DNA of 64,000 nucleotides from Phoronis australis (Eukaryota; Phoronida; Phoronidae). The stretch's first letter is position 1. Every line of letters starts with the position of its first letter. The stretch spans positions 1,427,540 through 1,491,539 of the forward strand of contig NMRA01000034.1 in the NCBI GenBank assembly GCA_002633005.1, given 5' to 3'. Of this stretch, positions 45,501 to 49,536 are shown piece after piece. The notes under the pieces are model-generated. The model made no database searches. It was not told the origin of the DNA and saw only the letters and a program-made list of their open reading frames with translations. The translations under genes were made by a program, and so were the position numbers.

Positions 45501-45731
45501 AATATTGCCCGCATAGTCAAAGGCGAGACTCTGAGGGGTGATGCATAACACTCGAAATGCCTCCGAAGAATTGTGGACTTTCCTCAATGCAGCACAACAG
45601 CTCATACAGATTGCCCATAATTCCCTCTCTGATAAATGGCAGTCTCGCACTGTCAAAATATCTTCTAATGAGATTCTCTCATCCCCTTCACTTAACGCTG
45701 GCAAGAGGTCAAAGTTCATGTATAGTGCCAT
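492..45731 (-). CDS. KNDC1: KNDC1 orthologue (very-KIND Ras guanine-nucleotide exchange factor), 19 coding exons, 3' end beyond window
   Basis: Spliced minus-strand CDS assembled from 19 exons with GT-AG borders; all phases join, giving 1853 codons plus 2 nt. Domain order: KIND1 (about aa 20-200), linker, KIND2 (about aa 323-485, with a kinase-like FRAPELD block), a long Ser/Pro/Lys-rich region (aa 489-1170), a conserved segment (about 1150-1240), a polar linker, a coiled coil (about 1520-1563), REM/RasGEF_N (about 1650-1752) and the start of the RasGEF domain (from about 1805, TLAEQLTIIEQ then HPVHFMNSQAQG). The family is known from vertebrate brain, where KNDC1 binds MAP2 through KIND2, acts on Ras and restrains dendrite growth; KIND domains are catalytically dead kinase C-lobes. 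The start Met is chosen because the same frame has a TAG seven nt upstream and the N-terminus matches the family. Human KNDC1 is about 1750 aa, so this copy is somewhat longer. Most of the RasGEF domain lies off the left edge. Confidence 0.93.
593..2016. other. KNDC1 intron 18, with a small minisatellite
   Basis: Holds three degraded copies of a ~67-bp unit at about 1110-1285, recognisable by repeated GCATACTGAA...GTCAGTC...TCACATTGG. Otherwise no recognisable feature. Confidence 0.6.
1110..1285. repeat. ~67-bp tandem repeat, about 3 degenerate copies
   Basis: The phrases CATACTGAA, GTCAGTC, and ACACTTAACACAT recur at ~67-bp spacing. Intronic minisatellite. Confidence 0.55.
2017..2220 (-). 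CDS. KNDC1: KNDC1 exon 18: REM-GEF linker and first RasGEF helix
   Basis: 204 nt, 68 codons, phase 0 at both ends. Starts WGTIKAALNISTK and ends TLADYTSQTLAEQLTIIEQ, the first helix of the CDC25-type catalytic domain. Acceptor TTGTTTTTACAG, donor ACAA|GTAAGT. Confidence 0.93.
3570..4370 (+). mobile_element. fragment of modular CACTAGG (HINE/pearl-like) repeat
   Basis: Diverged units of the modular family inside intron 17: 'aatggccactacgaggtac' near 4032, then 'attgtcaccagggggcat' near 4181, then a degraded 3' terminal hairpin (atgcggccacacacacatg) near 4340-4360. The family is described at 28061-29388. Intron sequence on either side (2221-3570, 4370-4485) shows nothing I can name. Confidence 0.65.
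4486..4630 (-). CDS. KNDC1: KNDC1 exon 17: end of RasGEF_N
   Basis: 145 nt: GDSLTDIHRCVLVRSIDLIQ then VWLEGYFSVDFKHDPELWDS and LYNFLQEQ, the usual C-terminal half of the REM domain. Acceptor CTGTGTTTCAG, donor ACAG|GTAAAC. Confidence 0.93.
4631..5980. other. KNDC1 intron 16
   Basis: AT-rich intron. A short CA/TG-rich tract lies at about 5495-5545. No exon or named element seen. Confidence 0.55.
5495..5545. repeat. CA/TG dinucleotide-rich tract
   Basis: Imperfect CACACA / ACACATG repeats around a small inverted repeat (acacacgtgt / acacatgcac). Confidence 0.55.
5981..6094 (-). CDS. KNDC1: KNDC1 exon 16: RasGEF_N core
   Basis: 114 nt: NAITDGFIHQFFYCFRYFTT then PRQLLDFIAGKLSSAVN. The FxxxFFxxFRxFxTPxxLLDxL pattern is diagnostic of the Ras-GEF N-terminal module. 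Acceptor TTCTCTTTACAG, donor ATAG|GTAGGT. Confidence 0.94.
6258..6485 (-). repeat. tandem repeat of exon 15 end plus splice donor (4 copies, 55 bp)
   Basis: The last ~25 nt of exon 15, its donor and ~30 nt of intron are repeated with period 55, 55, 54. Donor GT dinucleotides (minus strand) fall at 6461-6460, 6406-6405, 6351-6350 and 6297-6296. The three extra copies read CAG|GTAAGTATT; the exon-proximal one reads CAG|GTAATCATT. Confidence 0.9.
6462..6667 (-). CDS. KNDC1: KNDC1 exon 15: start of REM region
   Basis: 206 nt: MLYAEQWSLSHDLLYSFAKL and onward to ALGLMSYLYA. Acceptor TTTCCAAACAG. The frame-keeping donor is CAG|GTAATC. Three downstream tandem copies of this exon end each carry a closer-to-consensus CAG|GTAAGT donor. 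Reading past the donor gives TAA at once, so only this donor fits exon 16. Confidence 0.9.
6668..7278. other. KNDC1 intron 14
   Basis: No recognised feature. A 70-codon plus-strand ORF (6817-7029) has no splice or family support. Confidence 0.5.
7279..7379 (-). CDS. KNDC1: KNDC1 exon 14
   Basis: 101 nt: NTDQRGMLAKVSNQIREMAT then KLMFLASAKRHLE, helical, leading into the REM domain. Acceptor GTTATTTTAG, donor GGAG|GTAATT. Confidence 0.88.
7692..8665. repeat. ~486-bp near-identical direct duplication with an N at the junction
   Basis: Copy 1 is 7692-8176 and copy 2 is 8178-8665. They differ by a 3-base indel (ACTATAATTAA versus ACTATTATAATTAA) and at least one substitution (CATTAATC versus CATCAATC). 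The ambiguous base at 8177 sits exactly between them. The sequence belongs to a dispersed repeat also seen near 24530-24740 and 29550-29900 (tgctctcctcaacaggaa). Confidence 0.9.
8780..9142 (+). mobile_element. HINE/pearl-like fragment with 3' hairpin
   Basis: Diverged units (aatatgaccaccgggtgac, then tttcatgaaat) are followed by 'gatgatggcataatgcac' and a terminal hairpin of the form atgcacctacat...atgtgggcacat at about 9114-9141, matching the 3' end at 29353-29382. Confidence 0.7.
9230..9440 (+). mobile_element. partial HINE-like unit with CTCF-like block
   Basis: Contains 'actgccaccagggggcatgg' at 9325-9344 followed by family-like sequence (cacttggatttgatcaaag). Both ends are eroded. Confidence 0.55.
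9327..9343 (+). promoter_or_regulatory. CTCF-core-like motif in repeat fragment
   Basis: GCCACCAGGGGGCATGG matches the vertebrate CTCF core. Confidence 0.45.
9806..9938 (-). CDS. KNDC1: KNDC1 exon 13: coiled coil
   Basis: 133 nt. Begins GAKTKENIEAKIGEINQQMA and continues with Glu/Lys/Gln-rich heptads to YYKKLLESLRTHK. The donor AAAG|GTTGTT is non-consensus at +3 to +5, but phase and protein continuity with exon 14 support it. Confidence 0.85.
9939..11060. other. KNDC1 intron 12, part without named element
   Basis: AT-rich. A G-rich patch (ggaggggggaggctctaggat) lies near 10445. No exon-like stretch. Confidence 0.5.
11060..12640 (+). mobile_element. tandem array of ~140-180 bp CACTAGG units (HINE/pearl-like core)
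   Basis: At least seven co-oriented units begin near 11166, 11685, 11850, 12002, 12180, 12318 and 12493. Each opens 'aaaatggccactagg..gc', continues 'tgcagtagtcgaatc', 'gaaaatcaaatggtgctgg', 'cattgacatc', 'tgtgtcaagtttcat' and ends 'tagatatcatccggaaacgc'. Neighbouring units are 60-80% alike by eye. Short ORFs in it are not conserved between units. Confidence 0.8.
12641..13437. other. KNDC1 intron 12, remainder
   Basis: No recognised feature. A plus-strand 93-codon ORF (12859-13140) has no family resemblance. Confidence 0.45.
13438..13565 (-). CDS. KNDC1: KNDC1 exon 12
   Basis: 128 nt, 42 codons: DSSDNVTTRSESRNSLPMAK and onward to EFEDQM. Acceptor GTCATGTAG, donor GATG|GTAAGT. Phase links exon 11 to exon 13. 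Confidence 0.87.
13566..14204. other. KNDC1 intron 11
   Basis: A GC-richer patch at 13800-13985 contains two similar segments (gaaactgaagccgcatttggcgag / aaactgaaatcgcatttggtgag), a short imperfect direct repeat. Nothing else. Confidence 0.5.
14205..14681 (-). CDS. KNDC1: KNDC1 exon 11: Ser/Asp/Arg-rich region
   Basis: 477 nt. Begins DTSDDTDAEIITRPHRRRRV and contains many SD/SS pairs (GSGSDTDSMDLL, ESDSSSTTDHRL). Probably disordered and phosphorylated. Donor CACAG|GTGAGT; acceptor CTACTTCAAG, which has a weak pyrimidine tract. Confidence 0.87.
15585..15745 (+). repeat. 20-bp minisatellite, about 8 copies
   Basis: Unit TTCTTGAAGGAGGCGGGTGG repeated almost perfectly through 15600-15740, with diverged end copies. 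Because 20 is not a multiple of 3, three frames are open on the minus strand and give repetitive PPSRTT-type ORFs that are not genes. Confidence 0.95.
15862..15900 (+). mobile_element. tRNA-like A-box, possible SINE head
   Basis: CGTGGCCGAGTGGGTTAAA matches the 5' part and A-box of a tRNA-Leu/Ser. No B-box follows at the right distance, so this is a decayed tRNA-derived repeat rather than a tRNA gene. Confidence 0.35.
15930..16380 (+). mobile_element. HINE/pearl-like fragment
   Basis: Units recognisable by 'gaaatggccacaaggtgggg', 'ccaaatttcatgaaaattt', 'aaaattgtcactacgggg' and 'ggtttagcggatacag'. Diverged, no intact ends. Confidence 0.55.
16381..18355. other. KNDC1 intron 10, AT-rich part
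   Basis: Largely AT-rich. A 36-bp direct duplication (acatggtgatatctcgcggtcttgc...) sits at about 17688-17760, and a short GA tract at about 17311. No exon-like sequence. Confidence 0.5.
18358..18432 (+). mobile_element. tRNA-derived SINE head (A- and B-box-like)
   Basis: TTAGCTCAGCAGCAG resembles a tRNA A-box and, ~35 nt on, GGTCCGGGTCT resembles a B-box. The region does not fold as a complete tRNA by eye, so a SINE relic is more likely than a functional tRNA. Confidence 0.4.
18741..18973 (-). CDS. KNDC1: KNDC1 exon 10: polar linker
   Basis: 233 nt. Frame chosen by phase from exons 9 and 11: SELQNRRKTDEYLSSATATV and onward to LFKPRALRLPRSYT. Polar and Ser-rich. A second frame is also open through this exon, but it does not join its neighbours. 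Acceptor TTTACTTTCCAG, donor ACTG|GTAAGT. Confidence 0.85.
19120..19530. repeat. degenerate short tandem repeat in intron 9
   Basis: Phrases such as 'gtgcagcttattt', 'gtaagtatagcttgtttat' and 'tgcaagactag' recur every ~25-45 nt across about 400 bp. Copies are strongly diverged. Confidence 0.55.
19531..20537. other. KNDC1 intron 9, remainder
   Basis: No recognised feature. Confidence 0.45.
20538..20676 (-). CDS. KNDC1: KNDC1 exon 9
   Basis: 139 nt, 45 codons plus split codons: EYVASLGNLKLLTFANAITE then KYCDLFWQEELLVKLYEAVN. Helical and hydrophobic, continuing the conserved segment begun at the end of exon 8. Acceptor TTTTACATTTCAG, donor CCAT|GTAAGG. Confidence 0.88.
20677..21850. other. KNDC1 intron 8
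   Basis: AT-rich. No exon or named repeat seen. Confidence 0.45.
21851..23966 (-). CDS. KNDC1: KNDC1 exon 8: giant low-complexity exon
   Basis: 2116 nt, about 705 codons in one exon. The composition is Ser, Pro, Thr, Lys and Gln-rich with no recognisable fold until the C-terminal ~45 residues (LVERLLNPDTLRIQQILSRV then KLIREEFAFDGYL), which look helical and conserved. It includes a Val/Pro/Gln/Thr-rich stretch (about exon codons 185-300) and basic Ser-rich stretches with many possible phosphorylation sites. Acceptor TTATTTTCAG at 23967; donor ATGG|GTGAGT. The Met at 23948 is internal, since the exon is open from its acceptor. Confidence 0.9.
24530..24740 (+). mobile_element. dispersed repeat fragment (tgctctcctcaacaggaa family)
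   Basis: Shares 'gctctcctcaacaggaata', 'ggacagacacaaaaacaatg' and 'agtcactagatgagggggc' with 7692-8665 and 29550-29900. Probably an older branch of the CACTAGG modular family. Confidence 0.55.
24741..26963. other. KNDC1 intron 7, part without named element
   Basis: A short direct repeat (caatgggaacacttaacttcg) occurs at about 25495 and 25594. Otherwise no gene or element recognised. Confidence 0.45.
26964..27540. mobile_element. foldback-type element with subrepeated inverted arms
   Basis: The left arm (26964-27110) contains repeated GAAAATTTATCACGCCAGGA-type subunits. The right arm (27415-27540) holds the same subunits inverted (tcctggtgtgataaattttc). The outer ends pair as 'aaccataatttatca' and, on the other strand, 'aaccctataatttatca'. 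The ~300-bp centre has no coding potential. This is the structure of foldback/MITE elements. Confidence 0.7.
27541..28060. other. KNDC1 intron 7, no recognised feature
   Basis: AT-rich intron sequence. A 66-codon ORF (27539-27739) has no support. Confidence 0.4.
28317..29014. other. assembly gap (698 N)
   Basis: Run of N within intron 7 and inside the repeat element at 28061-29388. Probably unresolved tandem core units. The two N-filled ORFs across it are meaningless. Confidence 0.99.
29022..29038 (+). promoter_or_regulatory. CTCF-core-like motif in repeat unit
   Basis: GGCCACTAGGTGGCGCA fits the vertebrate CTCF core CCASYAGRKGGCRS at every position. Binding is not shown. Confidence 0.5.
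29167..29181 (+). promoter_or_regulatory. CTCF-core-like motif in repeat unit
   Basis: GCCACTAGGGGGCAC matches the CTCF core. It lies ~145 bp from the previous one, in the same orientation. Confidence 0.5.
29395..29920 (+). mobile_element. dispersed repeat fragment (tgctctcctgaacaggaa family)
   Basis: Shares 'gcatcgcata..gcaga.acaag.gatgatcat', 'gctctcctgaacaggaaca' and 'gacgacaaaggacatagaaac' with 7692-8665 and 24530-24740. Confidence 0.55.
29921..31296. other. KNDC1 intron 7, no recognised feature
   Basis: AT-rich intron. Overlapping ORFs on both strands at 29830-30230 are not supported by splice sites or families. Confidence 0.4.
31297..31527. mobile_element. MITE, copy 1 (CAGGGCTTAGAAT ends)
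   Basis: Starts CAGGGCTTAGAAT and ends with the near-complement ATTCAAAGCCTTG. The body matches 42442-42659 (ccaatgacaaaaaaga, taggcttgtgtga, aaaataatgacaaaa). CAGGG-type inverted ends suggest hAT. I cannot see an 8-bp target duplication. Confidence 0.65.
31811..31891 (-). CDS. KNDC1: KNDC1 exon 7: last helix after KIND2
   Basis: 81 nt, 27 codons, phase 0 at both ends: LCSTHEQDSGMSSRAICENL then LKNCRKM. Donor AATG|GTACGT. The next exon in my model is 8 kb away across the assembly gap. Phase 0 on both sides means a missing symmetric exon in the gap cannot be excluded. Confidence 0.85.
32220..33870 (+). mobile_element. second tandem array of CACTAGG units (HINE/pearl-like core)
   Basis: About nine co-oriented units begin near 32278, 32622, 32813, 32946, 33113, 33255, 33420, 33541 and 33728. 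They have the same internal order as the array at 11060-12640 (gccactagg, gtagtcgaatc, cccgaaaat, ggtgctgg, gtcaagtttcat, gatatcatccgg, acaacacttgaaaag). The array lies in KNDC1 intron 6 and ends ~170 bp from exon 6. Confidence 0.8.
34043..34201 (-). CDS. KNDC1: KNDC1 exon 6: C-terminal part of KIND2
   Basis: 159 nt, 53 codons, phase 0 at both ends. Encodes AAIFGLAASLFAAADYQLPT and ends NPNGRPTLSAVMQ. The D-NP-GRPT pattern is the conserved C-lobe end of kinases and KIND domains. Acceptor ACATTGTAG, donor GCAG|GTAATG. Confidence 0.92.
34490..34760. repeat. minisatellite, left part (units ~45-60 bp)
   Basis: About five units of the form 'acacctcaaacacacttgaa', 'catcacacttagcacttaa', 'aaacat'. 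Continues at 35511-35670 after an inserted element. Confidence 0.75.
34761..35510. mobile_element. 750-bp MITE with ACAGGGTTGCCAAC inverted ends, inserted in minisatellite
   Basis: The left end ACAGGGTTGCCAAC and right end GTTGGCAGCCCTGT are inverted repeats with one mismatch in 14. Minisatellite units lie on both sides, so the element entered an existing array. CAGGG ends suggest a hAT-type MITE. No transposase ORF (the 109-codon minus ORF has no family resemblance), and the target duplication is unclear. Confidence 0.75.
35511..35670. repeat. minisatellite, right part
   Basis: Continues the array at 34490-34760 (acacctcaacacacttgaaa, taacacttagcacctaacaa). Ends ~30 nt before the exon 5 donor. 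Confidence 0.75.
35697..35833 (-). CDS. KNDC1: KNDC1 exon 5: middle of KIND2
   Basis: 137 nt. Encodes SYISLDTIAIAADGCVHFRS and then the INPEFRAPELDKAG block, again a relic of the kinase APE motif. Donor AAAG|GTATGT. A minisatellite with ~45-55 bp units lies directly downstream in the intron. Confidence 0.9.
35834..36824. other. KNDC1 intron 4
   Basis: No recognised feature. A 94-codon plus ORF (35893-36177) has no splice or family support. Confidence 0.45.
36825..37352 (-). CDS. KNDC1: KNDC1 exon 4: inter-KIND linker and start of KIND2
   Basis: 528 nt, phase 1 at both borders. The first ~130 codons are polar Ser/Lys/Asn-rich linker. The exon then enters KIND2 (FALMSLQEILTSLKSCLHES, ELWSVCHQAIVALMESQNEL). 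Acceptor ACTTTGTAG; donor GCTGC|GTAAGT. Confidence 0.9.
37386..37460 (+). mobile_element. 5' end fragment of HINE/pearl-like element
   Basis: AACAAGAGCAATGCAGAGCA corresponds to the 5' palindrome start at 28059 and 47174, here truncated after ~70 bp. Confidence 0.55.
37461..38825. other. KNDC1 intron 3, no recognised feature
   Basis: AT-rich sequence without exon-like segments or named repeats. Confidence 0.4.
38826..39010 (-). repeat. tandem repeat of exon 3 end plus splice donor (4 copies, ~50 bp)
   Basis: Copies on the plus strand read 'acataccatcat.tgacatgcg.tg.tc'. Donor positions (minus-strand GT) fall at 38984-38983, 38934-38933, 38886-38885 (mutated to AT) and 38836-38835. Each copy holds ~25 nt of exon tail and ~25 nt of intron. 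Confidence 0.88.
38985..39234 (-). CDS. KNDC1: KNDC1 exon 3: end of KIND1
   Basis: 250 nt. Opens AHMFSVGMIMFYAAEYG, the C-lobe helix of the KIND fold, and ends in an acidic helical linker. Acceptor CTGTTGCAG; donor GATG|GTATGT. The last part of the exon and its donor are tandemly repeated into the following intron (see 38826-39010). Continuing in frame past the donor gives an immediate TAA. Confidence 0.92.
39395..40135. repeat. satellite-like tandem repeat, ~6 units of 110-165 bp
   Basis: Each unit contains 'caggagatatcgcggcaaca', 'ttctaggtaaaa.tt.att.t', 'tgtgaccttgaaaat', 'tcaaggtcacc' and 'cagtacaaaatac.aacaaa'. Perfect TGACCTTGA or its complement occurs near 39454, 39714 and 39850. Confidence 0.75.
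40136..42309. other. KNDC1 intron 2, part without tandem repeats
   Basis: Apart from the SINE-like piece at 40450-40522, no recognised feature. Confidence 0.4.
40450..40522 (+). mobile_element. tRNA-derived SINE head
   Basis: GTGGCGTAGTGGTTGAGCTG carries a strong tRNA A-box (TGGCGTAGTGG). About 40 nt on, 'ggatattgaccctcc' resembles a decayed B-box and tRNA 3' arm. A functional tRNA is unlikely. Confidence 0.45.
42310..42870. repeat. ~62-bp minisatellite interrupted by a MITE
   Basis: Units read 'caacttgtattttgcccac', 'tgtatgtagacca..ccaat', 'atgtagcttccaataagag'. Two or more units lie left of the MITE at 42442-42659 and about four to its right. The unit resembles the end of neighbouring exon 2 (cttgtacgaattgcccac). 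Confidence 0.75.
42442..42659. mobile_element. MITE, copy 2 (CAGGGCTTAGAAT ends)
   Basis: Second copy of the element at 31297-31527, with the same start (CAGGGCTTAGAATG) and similar body. It sits inside the 62-bp minisatellite. Confidence 0.65.
42930..42985 (-). CDS. KNDC1: KNDC1 exon 2: KIND1, activation-loop-like PPE segment
   Basis: 56 nt. The split codon with exon 1 gives Glu, then PLKMYVPPEYEKVGNSYK. The PPE block is the family's counterpart of the kinase APE motif. Acceptor TTCTTTTCAG, donor CAAG|GTAGGT. A ~62-bp minisatellite starts just downstream. Confidence 0.9.
42986..44439. other. KNDC1 intron 1, left part
   Basis: AT-rich, no recognised feature. Confidence 0.4.
44440..44720 (+). 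mobile_element. decayed 3' end of HINE/pearl-like element
   Basis: Contains 'gacagagaggcagatgcca', 'aaaattggcactactcaga', 'aaggggttttggagaaacag', 'gacagacggacggga' (relic of the ACGG tract) and a broken hairpin (aacgcactccacacatatac). Confidence 0.6.
44721..45478. other. KNDC1 intron 1, right part
   Basis: No recognised feature. Confidence 0.4.
45479..45731 (-). CDS. KNDC1: KNDC1 exon 1 (coding part): N-terminus and first half of KIND1
   Basis: Encodes 84 codons plus 1 nt. A short acidic start is followed by the KIND core (SLEDILTVRDCHLSERELWA, then LCITPQSLAFDYAGNICFLDQ). The donor is ACAG|GTGGGT. The exon continues upstream as untranslated leader to 45825, where a good acceptor (TTTTAATTTCAG) sits. 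In-frame TAG just upstream supports this start. Confidence 0.92.
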
Positions 45732-45825
45732 CTTCGTCTATCGACCCTTTACATCACTTGACTAATCATCAACTCAGTCGGCAAGTTCAATCCATACAGA
45801 AGTGTTGTTAAGTACTTTACACCAT
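45732..45825 (-). other. KNDC1: KNDC1 exon 1, 5' leader part
   Basis: A consensus acceptor (TGTCTTTTAATTTCAG) ends at 45826, so the exon with the KNDC1 start codon likely begins at 45825. The leader contains the second part of a 45-codon ORF that ends at TAA 45751-45749, 17 nt before the KNDC1 ATG. Confidence 0.6.
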
Positions 45826-46484
45826 CTGAAATTAAAAGACACACAGTTACGCCTCGTAAAGTGCATGCGCTATTCAGATAGTTAAAATAATGCAACTTAC
45901 CCAGAAACCAAACCACAAACATTCAACTTAACACCCGCACTGCTTGATTAAGCACCCATTTCACAGATTACAGGACCCACAAAGCTTTGCATAAATTATT
46001 TCATACAACTATTTGTAAAGAGAAACGTTTTCAAATACAGAAAATGGACTGGTTTCGGGTAACAGTAATGTTGCACACTGTCACAACCTGGGTCGTATGG
46101 CTATGCATCGCAAATTTTTTGGTAAATTATGGCTAAAGAATAACGGAACCTGCTAAGGTAGAAATCACACTTCTTGTAAGTAGTTGTATAGGAGAGACTT
46201 AATGAGACAACCTCTAAAGGAATCCCTCTATGGTTAATGGTACTCATCGCTAAGAAGCCAGAACAGAATGTTCCGAAACACATCCAGTATATGCAGGGTA
46301 TCCAAAGGTGGAACTACCTCAAAGTGTAATGTCAGAGGGTCAATCTGTCCAGGTCACACCCAGGACATTGCATTCTGCCAGCAATAACGTAAAACTAGTT
46401 GTGTTGTCAAAATTGACACTCACCAAGTAGTCCACGCTCTGCACAAAGGTCACACAAGTAGTCCAGGTTCCATATATAGGTCAT
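45749..46484 (-). CDS. spliced 45-codon ORF upstream of KNDC1 (uORF or micropeptide)
   Basis: Spans 46484-46424 and 45825-45749. Starts MTYIWNLDYLCDLCAERGLL and continues DGVKYLTTLLYGLNLPTELM, ISQVM, stop. The composition is amphipathic and helix-like, unlike random intron translation. It ends 17 nt before the KNDC1 start in another frame, so it would act as an upstream ORF, or be the tail of another transcript. I recognise no family. Confidence 0.35.
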
Positions 46485-46506
46485 GCTTACACAGGAATGA
46501 CATCAC
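46424..46506 (-). other. candidate upstream leader exon of KNDC1
   Basis: An 83-nt segment has a good acceptor (TTTACTCTTTCTAG) and donor (CTTG|GTGAGT), and joins 45825 in a frame open for 45 codons. A spliced leader exon is the simplest reading; transcript evidence is needed. Confidence 0.5.
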
Positions 46507-47164
46507 CTAGAAAGAGTAAAATATGACCTTTAAGCATAAATTTTCAAAAATCACTTAGCCACCTGGCTAAGGGGTGAAATTACAATATGAACACAACACA
46601 ACAGTTAACTGAAAATACTGTTTAAAACTCATGTTAAATTGGAGTATGAGCTCAAGGCAAAATTAAGTATCAAGAAAATCCAATGTTTCTGACCTAGATA
46701 CCATTTTGAATGCACTGATTTTATGAATGCCATTCAAAAAGGAAAGAAGAACACTAGAGCGCATGTATCAGGTATATCAAAAACATTATTGATATATGCA
46801 TTTCAGGGAGACATATTTTAACATATCTGTGTCAGTGCCTGATTAAGCAATTGCAGGCCCATAGTCAGTTAAAGCATAGAGCCCCCCTAAAATGCCCATG
46901 CAACGATTACAACAAAGCAGGGATGAGATATAATTTTCACTATGGAAATGAAAAGCAACTGAGATGGCTTCTAAATGAAGAGACAGCGTGTAAACTTGGC
47001 AATGCTAGCTGTTGATCGAATTGGACGATTTCAGGATAATTCACACACCAGCAATAGCGGCTTCACGCTTGTGCAAATTATAATCGAGAAAGCTACCTTG
47101 TATACAAATTTGCGAATTTTCCTGTTTTACTTTTAATTAACAAACCCAACCAAACTGTAGATTC
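46507..47164. other. KNDC1-HEATR4 intergenic region, left part
   Basis: A possible hAT-type repeat start (cagtgcctgattaagcaattg) lies at about 46831. No gene seen. Confidence 0.4.
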
Positions 47165-47370
47165 AAGAAATGATTAAACAAGAGCAACGCGGAACGTTGA
47201 AATGCACCCATGAATGCCCAGCAAACAGTGTGCCAATCCATCTGAAAACAGGAACATGCCATCGCTTCTTTAATAGAAAGCTATTTAAAAAATTTCATAA
47301 AAATCTGTCAACGAACTTCAGAGAAACAAGGGAAAACTGAAAAAATGAAATTGCCACTATGAGGCACCAG

Positions 47371-48480
47371 GCCTTTATCCAGGATTTCGAAAATAGGGAG
47401 TCCACAATGGGGTTCCTGATATTTCACGGCGTCCATGATTCCGACGCATAACCCACACCCCCATGACCGTTCACCAACAACTTCCCAACCCCTACACATA
47501 GAGCTTTTTATAAAAAATACATAGGTCAAGGTTTTTACATCTACGTTTACAAAACAGCCTTCTGTAGTGAGTTTTTTTTACTAAAAAAACTATGCAGAAC
47601 AAGACATTTACATCTTAATTTACGAAAACAGCCAAGTAGCTTACCAAACAAATATTAGAGATATATTATAAGTTAAACGATGAGTGCATTATGTTTTTGG
47701 TGATTTCGACTCAAATTGATGTTATAAAGTTTGTCATGTCATTTTTATTAGCTTTAATATTCTGAAAAATGAGTAATCAGAGCTGGAGTTACAAAACAAG
47801 AAAAATGCACTTATGAAGAGTGATTTATATTTTGGCCACAGGTGTCACTGCTGTTCCATATTAAAACCTAAAATACATATTGAAAAGTATGAAACGGTCG
47901 CAAACTCAAAAATTTAAATGGGAATATTCTTGTGGCACAATATTGTATAGTACTTTTGCTGTTTTTAAAAAAGATGAAAATCATGAAGTTACAACTCGGA
48001 AACAACAGTTTGGAGTTGCACTAAGGTATGAATTCTACCTTCATAGCCAGCGGTGGAAGAAACTTTGACAACAAAATGTGCTAATTTTTGAAAGGTGTTG
48101 TGGCAAATCAATGCTGCCAATCAAGTGTGAACATAGCAACATTTGTATAAACTTTGTAATATATACATTGTATATTTCTTCCTGCTTTGAAAAAAGAGAC
48201 ACCCCTGTGAGCTCACTTCTCCCTTCAGCTATGTGCCTAGGTTTCCTAGTACTTAATCATTTCAATGTGTGTGACCAAACTTGAAAGGTTCTGATTGACA
48301 GTGGGCGTCCAAATGATACATTGAGCGACCTTGCAAGGGAGTCCAGATTAGTGCTAAGGCGGCCATTTGGTACCCCAGGACGTATGCTGCATAAAGGCCT
48401 GTGGGGCACAACGATCGGTGAATCCTCCTGAAAGACGTCGTCGTCTGTTGTTAGCTTCGTATAAATACAATAATTACTCA
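47371..48480. other. sequence inserted in the HINE-like element
   Basis: Begins 'aggcctttatccaggattt', typical of a MITE end, but I cannot find the matching inverted end. No convincing coding sequence. Confidence 0.4.
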
Positions 48481-48981
48481 ATTTAATAAAGATCCTGTGG
48501 TGGGTTTAGGAGATGCAGCTATGGACCCAAAACAAAACAAAACTACCACTAAGAGGCGCCACAGTAGTCGAAGACGTCATCGTCAACCATCCTCTTCACA
48601 CTGAGAACATATATGCCAATTTTCAAAACTATCCTTAGAATGGTTCGATTGATCGAGGGGTGGACGCCAAAAGACAGACTCGAAAACATCAAATATGGCC
48701 ACTAAGTGGCCCAAAGTACCTTGAGTCCATCCAAAAACCGGAGGATAGCATCATCTCACCAATAGATGGCTACATTCCAAATTTTCTGAAAATATGTTGA
48801 GGACCTTTGAAGATACAAAGTGGTAAACCTAAAAAACTTAAGTTGCAACTGGGGGCCACAACCGTAGTCTGATCCGTCCGAAAGTTGCCGCCATTCATTG
48901 CCAACATCATGTAAATACATTAGCTAAATTTAGTAAAGATCCTGCAAATGGTTTAGGAGATACAGTCGTGGGCCCAAAAAT

Positions 48982-48997
48982 GCCACTAGGAGGCGCC
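48982..48997 (+). promoter_or_regulatory. CTCF-core-like motif in repeat unit
   Basis: GCCACTAGGAGGCGCC; one base (A in AGGAGGC) differs from the strongest consensus. Confidence 0.4.
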
Positions 48998-49130
48998 ACA
49001 GTAGTCAAAGTCGTCAGAAAATCATTGTCATCCGTCCTCTTTGTAGTAAAAACATACATGCCAATTTTCACAATCACCCTTAGAGCTGTTTGGTGGATGC
49101 CAAAAAGCAGATTCAAAATCAGTAAAAATG

Positions 49131-49145
49131 GCCACTAGGTGGCAC
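49131..49145 (+). promoter_or_regulatory. CTCF-core-like motif in repeat unit
   Basis: GGCCACTAGGTGGCA matches the CTCF core. Confidence 0.5.
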
Positions 49146-49275
49146 ATACTACGTCAAATCCATCCGAAAACGGGAAGATGGCATCAGCTCACTAATAGAT
49201 GCCAATATGTCAAATTTTATGAAAATACAATGAGGACCTTTGAGGGTACAGAGGTAAACGTAAAAAGCTAAAATT

Positions 49276-49290
49276 GCCACTAGGGGGCAC
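49276..49290 (+). promoter_or_regulatory. CTCF-core-like motif in repeat unit
   Basis: GCCACTAGGGGGCAC matches the CTCF core, 145 bp after the previous motif. Confidence 0.5.
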
Positions 49291-49536
49291 ATCGGTAGTC
49301 GGATCTGTCTGAAAGTTCACTCATGCCGTCCCATCCATGAAAGAAACACATGTGCCAAATTTCATGAATGTATGTCAAAGGGTTTTGGAGATAGAGCAGC
49401 AGACACCGGAAGGACAGAGATGACGGCATAATGTGTCCACATACAAATATGTGGGCACATAAAAATCAGTGTAATCCTGGCACTTGGTGAGTGTCTCCAC
49501 TTTTAGGGGCCTGCAGGTTTCTGTGTGCATGCTTAA

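Larger units (their letters stand above)
47165..49465 (+). mobile_element. HINE/pearl-like element with both ends, split by ~1.1-kb insertion
   Basis: The 5' start AACAAGAGCAACGCGGAACGTTG lies at 47172. The first core unit ends near 47370 (ttgccactatgaggcac). Foreign sequence occupies about 47371-48480, then core units resume near 48535, 48695, 48980, 49125 and 49270. The 3' part has 'gacggcataatgtgtcc' and a hairpin (atgtgtccacata.aaatatgtgggcacat) at 49433-49461. The last two units closely match those at 29017 and 29161, so this is the same subfamily. Confidence 0.75.
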
